64,000 nucleotides of DNA from positions 57,788,529 through 57,852,528 of the forward strand of contig CM055103.1 in the NCBI GenBank assembly GCA_029204225.1, read 5' to 3'. A program made the position numbers and the translations under genes. This document shows, in pieces, positions 22,469 to 33,367 of this stretch (within the stretch, counting starts at the first letter, position 1; every line of letters begins with the position of its first letter). A model generated the notes under the pieces. It did no database searches and was not told where the DNA came from. It worked only from the letters and a program-made list of their open reading frames with translations. The stretch is from Diphasiastrum complanatum. Lineage: Eukaryota > Streptophyta > Lycopodiopsida > Lycopodiales > Lycopodiaceae.

Positions 22469-23790
22469 ATCATGATTGTCTTCAAAATCAATAATTGGGG
22501 ATGCTCCATAGATTTCTTGATCTCGGCCTCTTCAAAAGATGAGTGTTGATCTTCATGAAAGACAACATCTCTACTTTCAATAACTTGAGAAGTAGAGAGT
22601 ATAAAGACTCTATAGGCCTTCTTGGTGGATGAGTATCCAACCATGATCCCTTTGCATGCACTAGGATCTTCTTTCTTCCTTGTTTCCAAGGGAATATGGA
22701 CAAAGCATAAGCATCCAAAAACTCTAAGGAGATCAGCCTTAGGCTTCTTCAAATATAAGATTTCATATGGTGACTTTCCTCCAAGAGCTATATGTGGGAG
22801 CCTATTGCAAAGATAATTTGCACAATTAATGGCTTCTCCCCAAAAATCTTTGGGCAAAGATGCCTCAATTCTCATAGATTTTGCACATTCACATAGAGAT
22901 CTATTCTTTCTCCCGGCCACTCCATTTTGAGATGGAGAGTAGGCACAAGAGAACTCTCTTTTAATGCCTTCAAGCTCACAAAAAACTTGAAATTTATTGG
23001 AGATATATTCACCACCTTTATCACTTCTAAGAGCTTTAATCTTGAATGAGAATTGCTTCTCTACATAAGCTTTGAAAATAAGGAAATGATCAAACACCAT
23101 AGATTTAGAAGCAAGAAGATATATCCAAGTGAATCTTGTGAAATCATCAATGAAAGTAACAAAACAAGTGGCTCCTCCCTTGCTTGTAGTTGATGAGAAA
23201 TGCACATCTGAGTGGATTAACTCCAAAGGATGCCTACTTTTGATAGAAGATCTTGTAAATGGCTTTTTGTGAAATTTAGCAATAGCACAAGCCTCACAAG
23301 GCTTGATCTTCTTGGAGATTGACTTTGGCAAGCCAATAGCTTTGACTTCTTTGATCATAGAGAGCATGGATTTGTAGTTGGGATGTCCCAACCTCCTATG
23401 CCATAATTCCTCCATAGAGAGCTTGTTCACAAGAGCAACATTACAAGCATTCACATACTCATTTGGATCTAGTTTATAGATGCCTCCAAATCTAGATCCT
23501 AATGCAAGTATCTCATCATTCTTCTTGATAGTGCAAGTATCAACATTGAATTTTACATCAAGGCCATTATCAAGCAATTGGCCAACACTAATAAGATTCT
23601 TAGTAAGCTTAGGTACATAAAGAACTTTAGAGAGAGAACGAACTTTAGAGGATGCAAGCTTCAAGGGAATGTTTCCTATGCCTTCAATAGGACATTCAAA
23701 ATCATTTGTTGTGTATATTGATTTCTTGACTTCATCATAAGGTGCAATAGAAGAGAAAGGAGGTACACATATGTGAAGAGGCTCCACTAT
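22465..23790 (-). pseudogene. Copia integrase with catalytic Glu changed to Gly
   Basis: The frame resumes after the shift with the rest of protease and the linker (VLYVPKLTKNLISVGQLL), then the HHCC domain (LWHRRLGHPNYKS ... CEACAIAK) and the core with Asp1 (LIHSDVHFS) and Asp2 (ALRSDKGGEYIS). The third catalytic residue should be Glu in the motif QNGVxERKN. Here it reads QNGVAGRKN, the GGG codon lying at plus 22912-22914. The copia-specific C-terminal box (CKGIMVGYSSTKKAYRVF) follows. Integrase inserts the cDNA into chromosomes; loss of the DDE Glu should abolish that. The frame runs into a short acidic stretch and shifts again at about 22465. Confidence 0.9.
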
Positions 23791-24793
23791 CAATATACCA
23801 TAGGCCATCCTTGAAAGGAGTAGATGAGAATCTAGAGACCATAAGAGATCCCTCTCCATCACTTGCAATAGTGTCTTCCTTCTCATTGATAATGTTGGCT
23901 TGCTTGAGTTGATTCTTCTTCTTGAAGCAATTGGTGGCATAATGGCCTTTCTTGCCACAGTAAAAGCACTTGATCTTCTTCTTCTTGAGCTTGGATGATG
24001 AAGCATTAGAGGAATCATCTTCCTCCTCATCTTTGTCTATGGATTTGACTTTTTCCTTGCTTGAGGATTGTTGATGTTGGTTCTTGCTCCTCCCTTTGTG
24101 CTTATCCTTGGCAAAGAGAGCTTTGCCATCATTATGAGTGAGAGAGAGCTTGTCCATCCTCAAGAGCTTGTACTCTTGTCTTGATTCTCCTGAAATTAGC
24201 ACACTTTGGAGAGCCTCCAAACTTGGTAGCTGCTCCTTAATGGCATAGGATTGGACAAGGTTATGAAATTCACTTCTCAAGACATTGAGAATGACTTGAA
24301 GTAGCTCATTTTGATTGATGGAATCACCAATACTAGCAAGTTCTCTATGAATATCTTTTACTCTCAAAACATAACTAGATGCACTCTCATCACTCTTTTG
24401 GCTACTTTGAAAGATTTGATTCCTAAGAGTGAGAAGCCTAGAGGTATTCTTAACCTCATAGATAGTCTTGAGACAATCCCAAGCTTCTTTGGCTGTTGTA
24501 CAAGTACCTATCTCCCTCAATATCTCGTTAGAGACATTCATCTTAATGTAGTGGAGAGCCATCCTAGCTCTCTTTTTGTATTTTTGAACCTCTTGAAGAA
24601 CTTGTGGTTCTTCTTCAAGGCCAAGAACTATGTCCATCACGTTTTGAAGGATCAAGATGGACTCCATCCTCATTTTCCAAATTGAATAGTTTGAAGTGGA
24701 CAATCTTTCACTTGGTTCCAACAAGGATGAACCCATTGAAGACATTTGAAGTGAAGAAAACTCAAATGATGAACAATAAATGTTGCTACACAC
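23735..24793 (-). pseudogene. Copia gag and protease start, frameshifted
   Basis: The frame opens near the start with GSSLLEPSERLSTSNYSIWKM (the gag N-terminal domain of the UBN2/retrotran_gag_2 type). It then has a helical capsid-like region (AKEAWDCLKTIYEV) and a Lys/Ser-rich linker, and one CCHC zinc knuckle, CFYCGKKGHYATNC, at about residue 280. The protease active-site motif WYIDSGASSHMC follows near residue 335. The probable start is an internal Met (MSSMGSS) rather than the first open codon. Shortly after the protease motif (23735-23790) a single-base shift ends the frame and the downstream polyprotein continues in another. Copia elements normally encode gag-pol in one frame, so this is a lesion rather than programmed frameshifting. 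Confidence 0.88.
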
Positions 24794-25488
24794 TCTCTAT
24801 AGGATCCAATAATAGAGTACTATCTCCTCCTATGAAAGATCTTGCAACTACTTGTGAATTGATTCTCACTAGCTACTCAAATCTCTCTAAAACAAGATCC
24901 ATTTCACATCAAACGATGGAGTATAGGAAAAGTTAGGATCAAACACTCTTAGCACATGTGAAGTACACTAAGAAACCAAATTTGACTCAAATACAATGAT
25001 ATTGCATGAAACAAAATGGCTAATATCTCAAAACAGTGCCTAGATCACAAATAGATGAGATTGGTAAGCATACAACTGTGATTTTGGATCAACCAAGAAA
25101 TCTCTTGACCAAACCAAATGTGTCCACCCAGGTCTAGGTGCCCTACCTAACCCTCTTCAAAAGCTTATAGCTTCTGATTGGCTCAACCAAATGGAAGGAA
25201 ACTGATTGCATCAGATACTAGACAAAAATAGCTTCAAAACAAGCTATCAAGCAAGATAAATGGATCAAGCATGAGAGAGAACTTCCAAACTGAGATTGGA
25301 TGTTCCTCACACGTGTCTGAGCACCTGATTCCATACAGTACCAGGTCAGACCCAATCAATGTCCTTTTGATCTCTCTTGATCCAAGATTAAACAAGATAG
25401 CTAGGAAAATGGGCCTTGACAATTTCTAGCTCAAGATTGATGAGAAGTTTTCACTTAGATGGATCAAAATGCATGGTAACCTTAGGTA
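24794..25488 (-). other. 5' leader of the full-length copia element
   Basis: Non-coding sequence between PBS and gag. No uORF of note; it includes the expected packaging region by position only. Confidence 0.5.
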
Positions 25489-25501
25489 GGCTTTGATACC
25501 A
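25489..25501 (-). promoter_or_regulatory. Primer-binding site (initiator tRNA-Met type)
   Basis: Directly next to the 5' LTR, the minus strand reads TGGTATCAAAGCC, matching the usual copia PBS TGGTATCAGAGC complementary to initiator tRNA-Met, with one difference. Confidence 0.85.
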
Positions 25502-26242
25502 TGTTGAATTTCACACGTGTGGATTGTCCACAACATGTACTTGTGATCTCCTAAGGTGTGTAGATGCACCAAGGTCAAGACTAGATTGAGATTCAAGATC
25601 AATCTTAGATCCTATGGCAAAAACACACTACTACATGCATTCAATCACTTCCAACTCTCACTCACACGTGTGGGAAGTATTCAAAAAGTAATCTAAGTAA
25701 AAACAAGCTGCTCTCCTCGGGTAGAGAGATAAAAAACATCATGAGCTCTCCGGTAGAGAGAGAAAGCTAGAAATCCAATAACACTCAAAATCCATATAAT
25801 CACAAAATCAATTAGCTTCAAAATGAGGAGTACAATAATACTAGTAGATCCACAAGCTACCACTCTGCTTAACTATGATTGGACCATACTTTGTCACCTC
25901 TTGATCCTATGGGACCATTGATCCATGCACCTATTAATTCTATTGGACTATATTCAAGCACACCTCAATTTCCTATTGGACCTCACATGGTTCCACCTCT
26001 AAATCCTATTGGACCTCTTGGAATTCATCAAACAAAAGCATTACACTTGTCTACACTCTAATTGGCACGAGTTTAGCCTCTTACTCTATTTTGGCTCAAT
26101 AGTGGCATTACAAGTGGAGATGCATAATTTGCCATCTATGCCAAATTTGTTCCTATCAACATCCTACACCTAGATGCTTGATGTAAAAAAAAAAAATAAG
26201 ACCCCTATATCTAACATAGATAATCTTTTTCAATTCTTCACA
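25502..26242 (-). repeat. 5' LTR of the full-length copia element
   Basis: Minus-strand ends are TGTGAAGAATTG and ...TTCAACA. The U3 region contains phased CCAAT boxes (plus ATTGG at 25878, 25942, 25975 and 26008; the one expected near 25909 is mutated) upstream of a TATA-like TTATATGG (plus 25792-25799). CACACGTGTG palindromes lie near the 3' end. Confidence 0.93.
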
Positions 26243-26326
26243 TGAATTTTCAAAATCAACATATAAATATGTATAAGTTGGTGGTGGACATAAATCCAAC
26301 CCCATGATGGCATCTAGCAAGGAAAA

Positions 26327-27432
26327 TAACATTAAGAGGTGTATCATGTGGTCCACACTCTAATATCTGAATTTACCATGTCATATGGACCATCCCATTT
26401 CATTTGTCACACTTTTATTGGTACACATGGCGTCATTAACACTATTTATATGAAGAGGCCCTTTTTGAGTTCAAAAAAGGCCCTAATGGTCATCAATATT
26501 ACCTGCCCATTCGGCATCTGTATAATCTACCAACATTGGCACTTCAGACTGATCATACTTCAAACAAAAATTCAATGTCCCTCGAATGTATCGAATGTAT
26601 CTGAGAATACGTTTAGCAGACTTCCAGTGTGCTTGACTAGGATCTTGCATAAATTGACTAACAACACCAACATCATAAAAATATCAGGTCGTGTGTGTCA
26701 AATAAATCAAACTACCCACCGATTGTCTATACAAATAAGCATCCATTTTCTCAGATTCATCATATGCAGTAAGCTTCATGTTGACATCCATAGGTGTACT
26801 CAAAGGCTTTCAATCCTGCATATTGAACTTATAAAGCAAATCTCGTGCATATTTTCTTTGTATAAGAAAGACCACGTCTTCCTTTTGCCATACTTCAATG
26901 CCAAGACAATAGTGCATCAATCCTAGATCGCTCATGTCAAAAGCATTAGAAAGATTTGATTTGATTTCATCAATTAAGCTCTCTTTACTTCCTGTAATAA
27001 TCAAACAATCCATGTACAACACAATGAACACTATATTTGAATCTTGCCTTAGAATGTAAAGATCAGGATCAACATCACTTTTTACCATTCTCCTTCGCTT
27101 GAAGTGTTTATCAATGCAAGAGTACCACGCCTGTGGTCCACGCCCGTGGTGCTTGCTTCAATCCGTAAATAGCTTTGTAGACCGAGTTGCAATTGCAGCA
27201 TCTATGTTTGAGTGGTTTGATGATCTACATAGTTAATTGAATGATAGTGAATAAAAAATCAAATCCAAATCGTGTTATAAATAGAATTTTTCTAAATAAT
27301 AAATATTGCATGCATGAAAAACAAATATATGAAAATTACAAGTGATTTCATTTTATAGTCACCTGAACAATTGCTCAATACTGGATAGTCATGCATAGTC
27401 CACATTAAAATTGCACGCAGTCAGCAATATAC
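26327..27432 (-). repeat. Inverted copy of the 2905-4004 segment
   Basis: Reverse-complement match to 2905-4004. It ends with the same TAACATTAAGAGG and GCAATATAC boundaries. The AGGGCC-type terminus lies at about 26470-26486. Confidence 0.85.
26485..27170 (-). pseudogene. Copia RT/RNase H fragment (YMDC), inverted copy
   Basis: Same structure as 3155-3845 on the opposite strand: AIYGLKQAPRAW with the 13-bp GCGTGG insertion (about 27122-27150). The open frame 27088-26810 has FIVLYMDCLIITGS and LGIEVWQKEDVV, followed by degraded RNase H down to about 26485. The shared catalytic-site loss shows a common dead ancestor. Confidence 0.8.
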
Positions 27433-27840
27433 AATTGCATCAATTACCAGCTAGAATTCAAGATGGATCGAATATTACAATGCGCAATAGAACAACAACA
27501 GTGAACAAAACTTGCACTATGATAATTGGAAAAACATGAGTACAGTCCTTGAAACTGGGCGCAAATCAGAGGGCGCAATCAGTCTTCAGCTTAGTTCATT
27601 GATGACTAACTACTCAAGCTCAAACAACTGAACTTGACTCTTTTTAATAAAATGCTTGCAGGATGATAACCTTATCAGAATGTTGACTTTAGTAGATCTT
27701 TCTTGATGATTGGAAGTCAAATAATTAGTACTTGGAAGCTGACATTAACCTACTTAATTAATTACATTTGTCCTACAATAGGTAGCCGCTATTTCATAGT
27801 GAATGTTTGTACAGAGGTAGGTGAACTGTCAGCATCGAGG
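27433..27840. other. Spacer, no gene
   Basis: AT-rich; nothing recognised. Confidence 0.3.
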
Positions 27841-27845
27841 TTCTA

Positions 27846-28110
27846 ACAGTATCGAATTTTACAAAGACTCAAGAATATACAAAGACTCGAAAAATATACA
27901 ATGACTCAAAAAATTATGGTTTTTCGAGTCGTCTCATATCGAAGAATTTTGATTTTTGGGTATTGAAATTTTTTATTTTTGGATATAAAAAAATTTCGGA
28001 TTTTTCGAGTGGATACAGTATCGAAAAATTCTAACTTTTGGATATCGAACAATCTCGGATTTTTTGAGTCGATACAATATCGAAAAATTCTGAAAAATAT
28101 AAGTTGAGAT
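27846..28110. repeat. ATCGAAAAATTC-type simple array (left)
   Basis: Irregular repeats of GACTCGAAAAAT, TTTTTCGAGTCG and TATCGAAAAATTCTG. The array resembles, in inverted orientation, the larger one at 41505-42062, including TACAATGACTC.AAAAAATTAT shared as reverse complement. Confidence 0.65.
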
Positions 28111-28516
28111 TTTGCTATAATAATTTTCTAAGCCTTCCTTTTTTTGTGTTTTTTTTTTAAAGATAGGTATAAACAGGTTTTAAAGGATGCTCATTACCTG
28201 ATGGAATTGGGCTTGAGCATGAATTCCAACACTATTTTGTTAGAAACATTCACGAAAATATATTATTGTGAATTATTCAGACTTGTTTAGAAAGTTTTAT
28301 GGTAATTTATCTTATTGCCAAAAAGATTATTGTTTGTTGTTTGTACTTGCAGATAAGTGAACGTGATTTTGATCAGAATATTGTGCTTGATGTAACATCC
28401 AATGAACTACAACCACAGACGATTGTTGTCAATCGGCCTATATTACCAAGTGGCATGTAAGAATGTTGACATCTCTATCCACACGTTCAGAATCACCTAG
28501 TGGATGACATAAAAAA

Positions 28517-29110
28517 ATGGGACTTTGTCTAGATTTGGGACCATCATTAGCATTGGATGAGGATTTGGTGTGTGCTTTGGTGGACGATGTTGATGAGGTC
28601 ATGGGTATGGCCACAGTAGATGATGTTGATGTTGTTGAAGATTTTACTTTGAGATTATTTGAAAATGTGATGGAGTCACCCATTAAGAGCCCCTCCAAAT
28701 CTTCTTCTATTAATACTATGGACCGCCCTCTTGTAGATATAACACGTCCTGGGAGACAAATCAGGGCACTAAATAAAAATGTTATAACTTTACATATTCG
28801 TGATGTAAGTGCAAGTGTTTTGGACAAAATACCTAACACCATAGGTGTTGCTCCACCACACCTATTTGCCATCTAGAAACCTTACAACCGTGTACGATAT
28901 GGATGTTGGCCAAAGTCCGTTGCTTTCCCTCGAGTAGGTGATACATTTCAATACTAGAATCAAACCTATCAGCTCCTGCCTGGCTTACGATTTTCAGACA
29001 CCGGTCTAAGCTTGGATATTTACACTCATGTGGATGTGCCTCCTCCAGGTAGTTATGTTACACTCATGGTGTATGAAGGCAAGAGTCTTTGTTTTACATT
29101 ACATAGTACT
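28517..29110 (+). pseudogene. SET-domain-protein relic, copy 1
   Basis: The open frame 28517-28876 reads LGPSLALDEDLV, an acidic stretch, then DITRPGRQIRALNKN and APPHLFAI before a stop. Past the stop the same frame continues RVRYGCWPKSVAFP, TGLSLDIYTHVDVPPPGSYV and TLMVYEG. Point by point this aligns with copy 2 at 38918-39530 (SLALDEDLV; PPHLHA; KKYSCW; LGLFSLTRIDG; TLMPYAGP). Only the N-terminal region and the first SET strands survive. At least two in-frame stops are present. Sequence at 29122-29260 (PAAPRLWHDSDEERN) may be another degraded part. It lies just left of the truncated gypsy LTR. SET domains transfer methyl groups to lysines, usually in histones. Confidence 0.55.
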
Positions 29111-29424
29111 TGACACAATTAAATCCAGCGGCTCCAAGACTGTGGCATGATAGTGATGAGGAGAGAAACAAACAAGAGAGCATTCCACAAGAAAAAGGAA
29201 GGCGTGCAAGATTTTCCAAGTGTATTAGAGACAAGGTTTGCACGTTCATGTTATACAACACATAAGAATATTCATCTCTGATTGATTTATATGAAAAATC
29301 TAAACATCAACGAAATATTCATAGACTGGGGTGGCATCGATCACATAGGGGCCAGGCTTTTCCATCTAAATTGGAGCTGCTCCCAAATCAATGCAACATT
29401 TCTTGGTTATATGAACTAATTGTT

Positions 29425-29710
29425 GGATCTGATCATTATTGGGATTGCTATTTCTTATGCTTTTTGTGAGAGAGAAAGGGAGAGAGAGAAGAGTAAGCTT
29501 CTATCATTGTTGTGAATTTAGGGTTAATGGAAGTAGGGTCAATGGATGTAGTGTTAATGCTTAGTGTTAGATCCTCCATTCATGTTGAAATCTGAACTAA
29601 ACTATCGCTCTCATGGGAACGAACCTACGCGTGACAACTAACTCCGTCTCTTTGATGCTAGATTGACTAGATCTTGGATTCAGGTTAGGCAACGAAAAAA
29701 ACCCACTACA
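29425..29710 (+). repeat. Truncated 5' LTR of gypsy-type element
   Basis: Matches the last ~290 bp of the 3' LTR (36870-37167): GGATCTGATCATTATT, GAGAGAGAAAGGGAGAG, GGGAACGAACCTACGC and CCCACTACA. The upstream ~460 bp are missing, replaced by sequence next to the SET relic. Confidence 0.9.
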
Positions 29711-29714
29711 ATTT

Positions 29715-29732
29715 TGGCGCCGTTGCCGGGGA
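29715..29732 (+). promoter_or_regulatory. Primer-binding site (Tat/Ogre type)
   Basis: TGGCGCCGTTGCCGGGGA lies 4 bp after the LTR end. This is the PBS known from Tat/Ogre-lineage gypsy elements (tRNA-Arg class from memory). Confidence 0.85.
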
Positions 29733-30939
29733 GCTACGCCAATTTTTCAGTTTGCAGCATGTTTGGTTGATGGTTAGCTTGCATTAGGCATCTTGTTGTG
29801 GCATGAATAGTGGTAAATCTACATTTTAGGGTTAGTTTGGGATTGATTTTGCTAGATTTGAGTGTATTTGCTTGTTTGAAATCTAATCTGATTATTAAAC
29901 AGGGAAAGCTATTTAGATCACTAATCTCAAGAGCCATTTGGATCTAAGAAATCAGAGAAAATAACAAAAATCGGTCAAATCTATCAAATTTGGTCAAAAA
30001 GAGACAAAAAGCATCATCAGAGTTCAGAACTTTTTACCCTCTTTCAGGAAACCTTCGCTGAGTTTCAGAACCTTCGGTTTTGTTTACAGAACCTTCAGTT
30101 TGAAGGGCGAAGATTAATTTCCAACAGATTTCCAAAAACATCAGAAAAACCACCAAAAAAATACCAAAAATTATCAAAACCCTAAAAAATACAGAAAAAG
30201 AACCTTCACCCGATTCAATGTGCTTAGATGTGATTCAGATCTATTTGCTGCCAGGTCGACGAAGAATAATACAAAAATAAAAAGGTTTTTAGAGAATCAG
30301 TTGTCATATTGTCATATTTTTGCCAAAAAAGTCACTTTTTTGCAAAATTACCAATATTACTCTTGATCCTTTGCTAGAACCTTCGTCGAGTTTTCAGAAC
30401 ATTCTATCTATAATAAACTACCATTTTTGAGTTCAGCAAAGATTCTTCTTGACCAGATCACAAAAAATCTTGATTTTTACCCTCGCTAGATTATAAAAAT
30501 TATATTATCTTGTGTCAGAAATCTTCGTCCGGTTGTCCATAGTTTTATCTGTGTCAGATCTTCCATCTGAGAAGTCGGCGAAGCTTATTTCCCAAGAAAT
30601 TGCTAGAAAAGTGTTCAGAGAGTTTTTATCCCAAAATAGCATTGTTGAACCTTCGTCGAGACAACCTTCACCTAGAGAACCTTCGCCAGTCCTATTTTTA
30701 GTTTTTGATTTTCCAGATCAAGTCTCTGTCAAAATTTGGATCAAATCTGATATATTCTGAATTAGACTCTGAGAGATTTACCATTTTTGAGAAGTCGATT
30801 GATCGAATTTTGGGTAGTTTTTCATCATATAGAATCAGATTTCTGAAAAGTGGAATAGAGCTAGCAGATCTAATCTGAGATAGTTTTTTGGAAAAATCTA
30901 TATCCAATATCATTATCGATTTGATCTAAATTTGTAAAG
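29733..30939 (+). other. Gypsy leader rich in GAACCTTC motifs
   Basis: The non-coding leader has repeated GAACCTTCG/A words (near 30068, 30100, 30202, 30378, 30647, 30680), often followed by [C/T]CGAG. The same motif recurs only in the other non-coding part at 33700-34030. Confidence 0.7.
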
Positions 30940-32343
30940 ATGGCTGCCCCTAGAGCTGCTCCTGGAGGTGCTCCACAGGAGGTCAATCCAATTATTGCTA
31001 AAAGATCATCCCGATTGGATCTACCCAAATATAATGGATTAACAGATCCAGTTAGATTTTTTCATATCTATGCTGAATCTTGTGAGGTCTATGGTGAGAT
31101 TTATACTCAAGATAAACTTAAGCTGTTTCCTATGGCCTTAACAGATGCAGCACAAGATTGGTACTATAACCAAGATGAAACTGAACGTATAGATTAGGAG
31201 GCTGTTAAACGAGCCCTTATCACGCGGTTCAAACTGCGGAAGTTTATGGAAGACCCTTTCCTACTTTTAAGTAAAATTAAAATGGGAAAGCAGGAAATGG
31301 TTCGAGATTACATCGAAAGAGTGAAACGTCTTAGATCTGAATGTGAGCCTGAGCTGATTAATGAAAATGCCATGATTATATGGTTTTTGTCAGGTCTACC
31401 TAAACGGATCAGACGTGAGCTGAAACGCCATAATGAGTACGCACTTTTGCAAAATGCGATGGACGATGCAATTCGGGAGGAGGATGAAGATTCAGATGAT
31501 GAGCCGAATGTCAGTGTGTTGCCTTATATAGCAGGGCAGACTACTACGACATCCACCACTATTGCATCAACGAATGCCAATGCTACTGCAGAAATGATGC
31601 CCAATGAGTTCGAGAAACTTGGGAAGACCCAGCAGAAACAGATGGAAAAATTACAGTTGCAATTTGATGAGAAGATCAAAGCATTGGAAAATTTCCATGG
31701 AGAAGCGAACAAGGAACCTGAGAAGTTTGCAAAGACTTTTCCTACCAGGGAAAATGTCTGGTGTTCTATTTGTATAGGAAATCACACAGTGAAAGAGTGT
31801 CCTCAATTGAAAAAACAAATGGAAATTAGTGTTTGCCATCTGTGTAATATACCTGACCATGAGACTGCCTTTTGCAACTTCAACCCTTGGATAATTCAGC
31901 AACGGTATGCCCAGATGAGATATCAAAATCCACAGTATGGAGGCAATCCAGCAGCAAGACTGCGATAATCTACTTTTGGATACTCGGAACGTCTAGCTTT
32001 GCCTGCCCCACCAAAACACTCTGCTCCTCCTGCCAATTTGATGGAACCAGAACCTTACGGAAGTGTTGAGCAATGGAGCTATGGTAATGATCAGGAAGGT
32101 GGATCTTCAAAACAGTATGCCATTTATGTTGCCGCTCAACAACAAGCCTCGAGAAATTGGGCTAGAGCACTACTTGGATGCTTTGCATGTGGAGAAAATC
32201 ACAGAGTTGTAGAATGCCCAAATAAAGAAAAATTTGTACCATTCTGTCATGACTGTGGATATGGGCATTGCTATAAAGACTGTCCAGCAAGACCGAAGCC
32301 ACCACCAGCTACAGCACCTGTAAATTTGATAACCATCAAGTAA
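30940..32343 (+). pseudogene. Gypsy gag with four zinc knuckles, interrupted
   Basis: The start is ATG at 30940 (MAAPRAAPGGAPQEV). The gag capsid domain reads SSRLDLPKYNGLTDPVRF and ALTDAAQDWYYN, is cut by TAG at 31195-31197 (Trp expected), and continues FKLRKFMEDPFLLL, YIERVKRLRSE and LPKRIRRELK. An acidic/Thr-rich linker follows, then knuckle-like Cys/His clusters: CSICIGNHTVKEC and CHLCNIPDHETAFC (about 31765-31880). After a stop at 31966 the frame shifts to 31999-32343, with CFACGENHRVVEC and CHDCGYGHCYKDC. Four tandem knuckles are more than most plant gypsy gags carry. Gag forms the particle and binds the RNA. Coding is damaged by one stop and one frameshift. Confidence 0.85.
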
Positions 32344-32376
32344 GGATAAGTAGCTTAGAATAAACCAAGTGCACCC

Positions 32377-32844
32377 TTGATGGTGGTCACCAGAGCACAA
32401 AAGCAAAAAGAACCAATAGTGGATTCAGTACCTACTGATTCTATACCATTGAACGATACACCAACAGCATCGGGAGTTTATCCAAATCTTAATGCAGAAA
32501 AACGAAGATATCAGGATATGAGACAGTGGATTAAACATCTACAAGAAGAAGAGGAACTTGAAGCTGCTAAAGTAACAACTGAAGTTCAGTCTTCACCATT
32601 GCAGCCTCCGAGAAATTTACGTACGGATATGAATGATCAATTACATCATCATGAAGAACCCTTCAAGATGACTGAACCGGAAGCACCACATACAGAATTA
32701 CTCATGAATATTTTGTCTAGCAAGATCAATATTTCATTGGGAGAGTTCCTAAAGTTAGTACCAAAAGCAAAAGAAGTCTTAGCACAAAAGTTACCCCAAG
32801 AAGGATTTGAAGACATCAGGAGCCACTTTTTTGTGCTGGATTGA
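32377..32844 (+). CDS. Gag-protease linker region
   Basis: The frame continues the polyprotein between the knuckles and protease. It has a charged helical part (YQDMRQWIKHLQEEEELEA), then NILSSKINISLGEFLKLVPK, a conserved-looking segment preceding plant gypsy proteases, and KLPQEGFEDI. A stop at 32842 and a frame change separate it from the protease. It is part of the same polyprotein rather than a separate gene. Confidence 0.6.
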   Translation: MMVVTRAQKQKEPIVDSVPTDSIPLNDTPTASGVYPNLNAEKRRYQDMRQWIKHLQEEEELEAAKVTTEVQSSPLQPPRNLRTDMNDQLHHHEEPFKMTEPEAPHTELLMNILSSKINISLGEFLKLVPKAKEVLAQKLPQEGFEDIRSHFFVLD

Positions 32845-32944
32845 AGAATCTAACGATGTACTCCATGTTGGAGCTGCTTGGAAAAGTGAATGAAAGAATA
32901 TCACTCTGCCGATACAACATAGACAATTTTCTAAAGAAGCAGCC

Positions 32945-33367
32945 GTGATAGATGGCAGTTCAGGAGTTAACCTGATTTCTACAAAGCTATGTACAAAATG
33001 GGGCCTTACAAAGATTAAGCCTGCTACTTTTGCTACTAAGCTAGCTGATCAAACGACAGTTCGTCCACAAGGAATGGTTGAAGATATACCTATCAGGATT
33101 GCAGGAGTACAGTTCGTCATTACTTTCATCGTGATGGACTTACCAGAAGCACCAAATGTCTATCAAATTCTCTTAGGACGTCCATGGTTACGAGTTGCGC
33201 AAGTAATTCATAACTGGGGTACCGACAAAATCACTTTTGAAAATCGTGAACGTGTAGTTAAAGTTGATCCTACGACTTGGACTATCAAGCCGGTGGCTCA
33301 AAAATCAGATGATGATTCATCAACAATGGATTACACTTGTGATCGACTAGAGAATGGATCACTATGA
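32945..33367 (+). pseudogene. Gypsy retropepsin-like aspartic protease
   Basis: The active-site motif is VIDGSSGVNLIS at the start. The fold continues with ATKLADQTTVRPQGMVEDIPI (flap region), FIVMDLP and the C-terminal ILLGRPWLR helix signature. It would cleave the gag-pol polyprotein as a homodimer. The frame begins without its own start, as expected for a polyprotein part, and ends with a stop at 33365 instead of continuing to RT. Confidence 0.8.

Larger units (their letters stand above)
20011..26247 (-). mobile_element. Full-length Ty1/copia retrotransposon with 5-bp TSD
   Basis: The element spans 20016-26242 (6227 bp) and is flanked by TGAAT at 20011-20015 and 26243-26247. The minus-strand order is 5' LTR (26242-25502), PBS, gag, protease, integrase, RT, RNase H, PPT, 3' LTR (20752-20016). 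By eye the two LTRs differ at about 20 positions plus a few indels in about 740 bp, so it is not a very recent insertion. It replicates by reverse transcription of its own RNA when intact. This copy has a frameshift, two internal stops and a changed integrase catalytic residue, so it could only move with proteins from another copy. It inserted beside an older related LTR (19735-19935). Confidence 0.95.

Noticed and set aside
23735-23790. Programmed gag-pol frameshift in the 6.2-kb copia element
   Set aside because: Copia elements normally use one frame; the break falls after the protease active site and other lesions are present.
28438-28872. Minus-strand frame of 144 codons
   Set aside because: Antisense shadow of the SET-domain relic, which aligns with the second copy on the plus strand.
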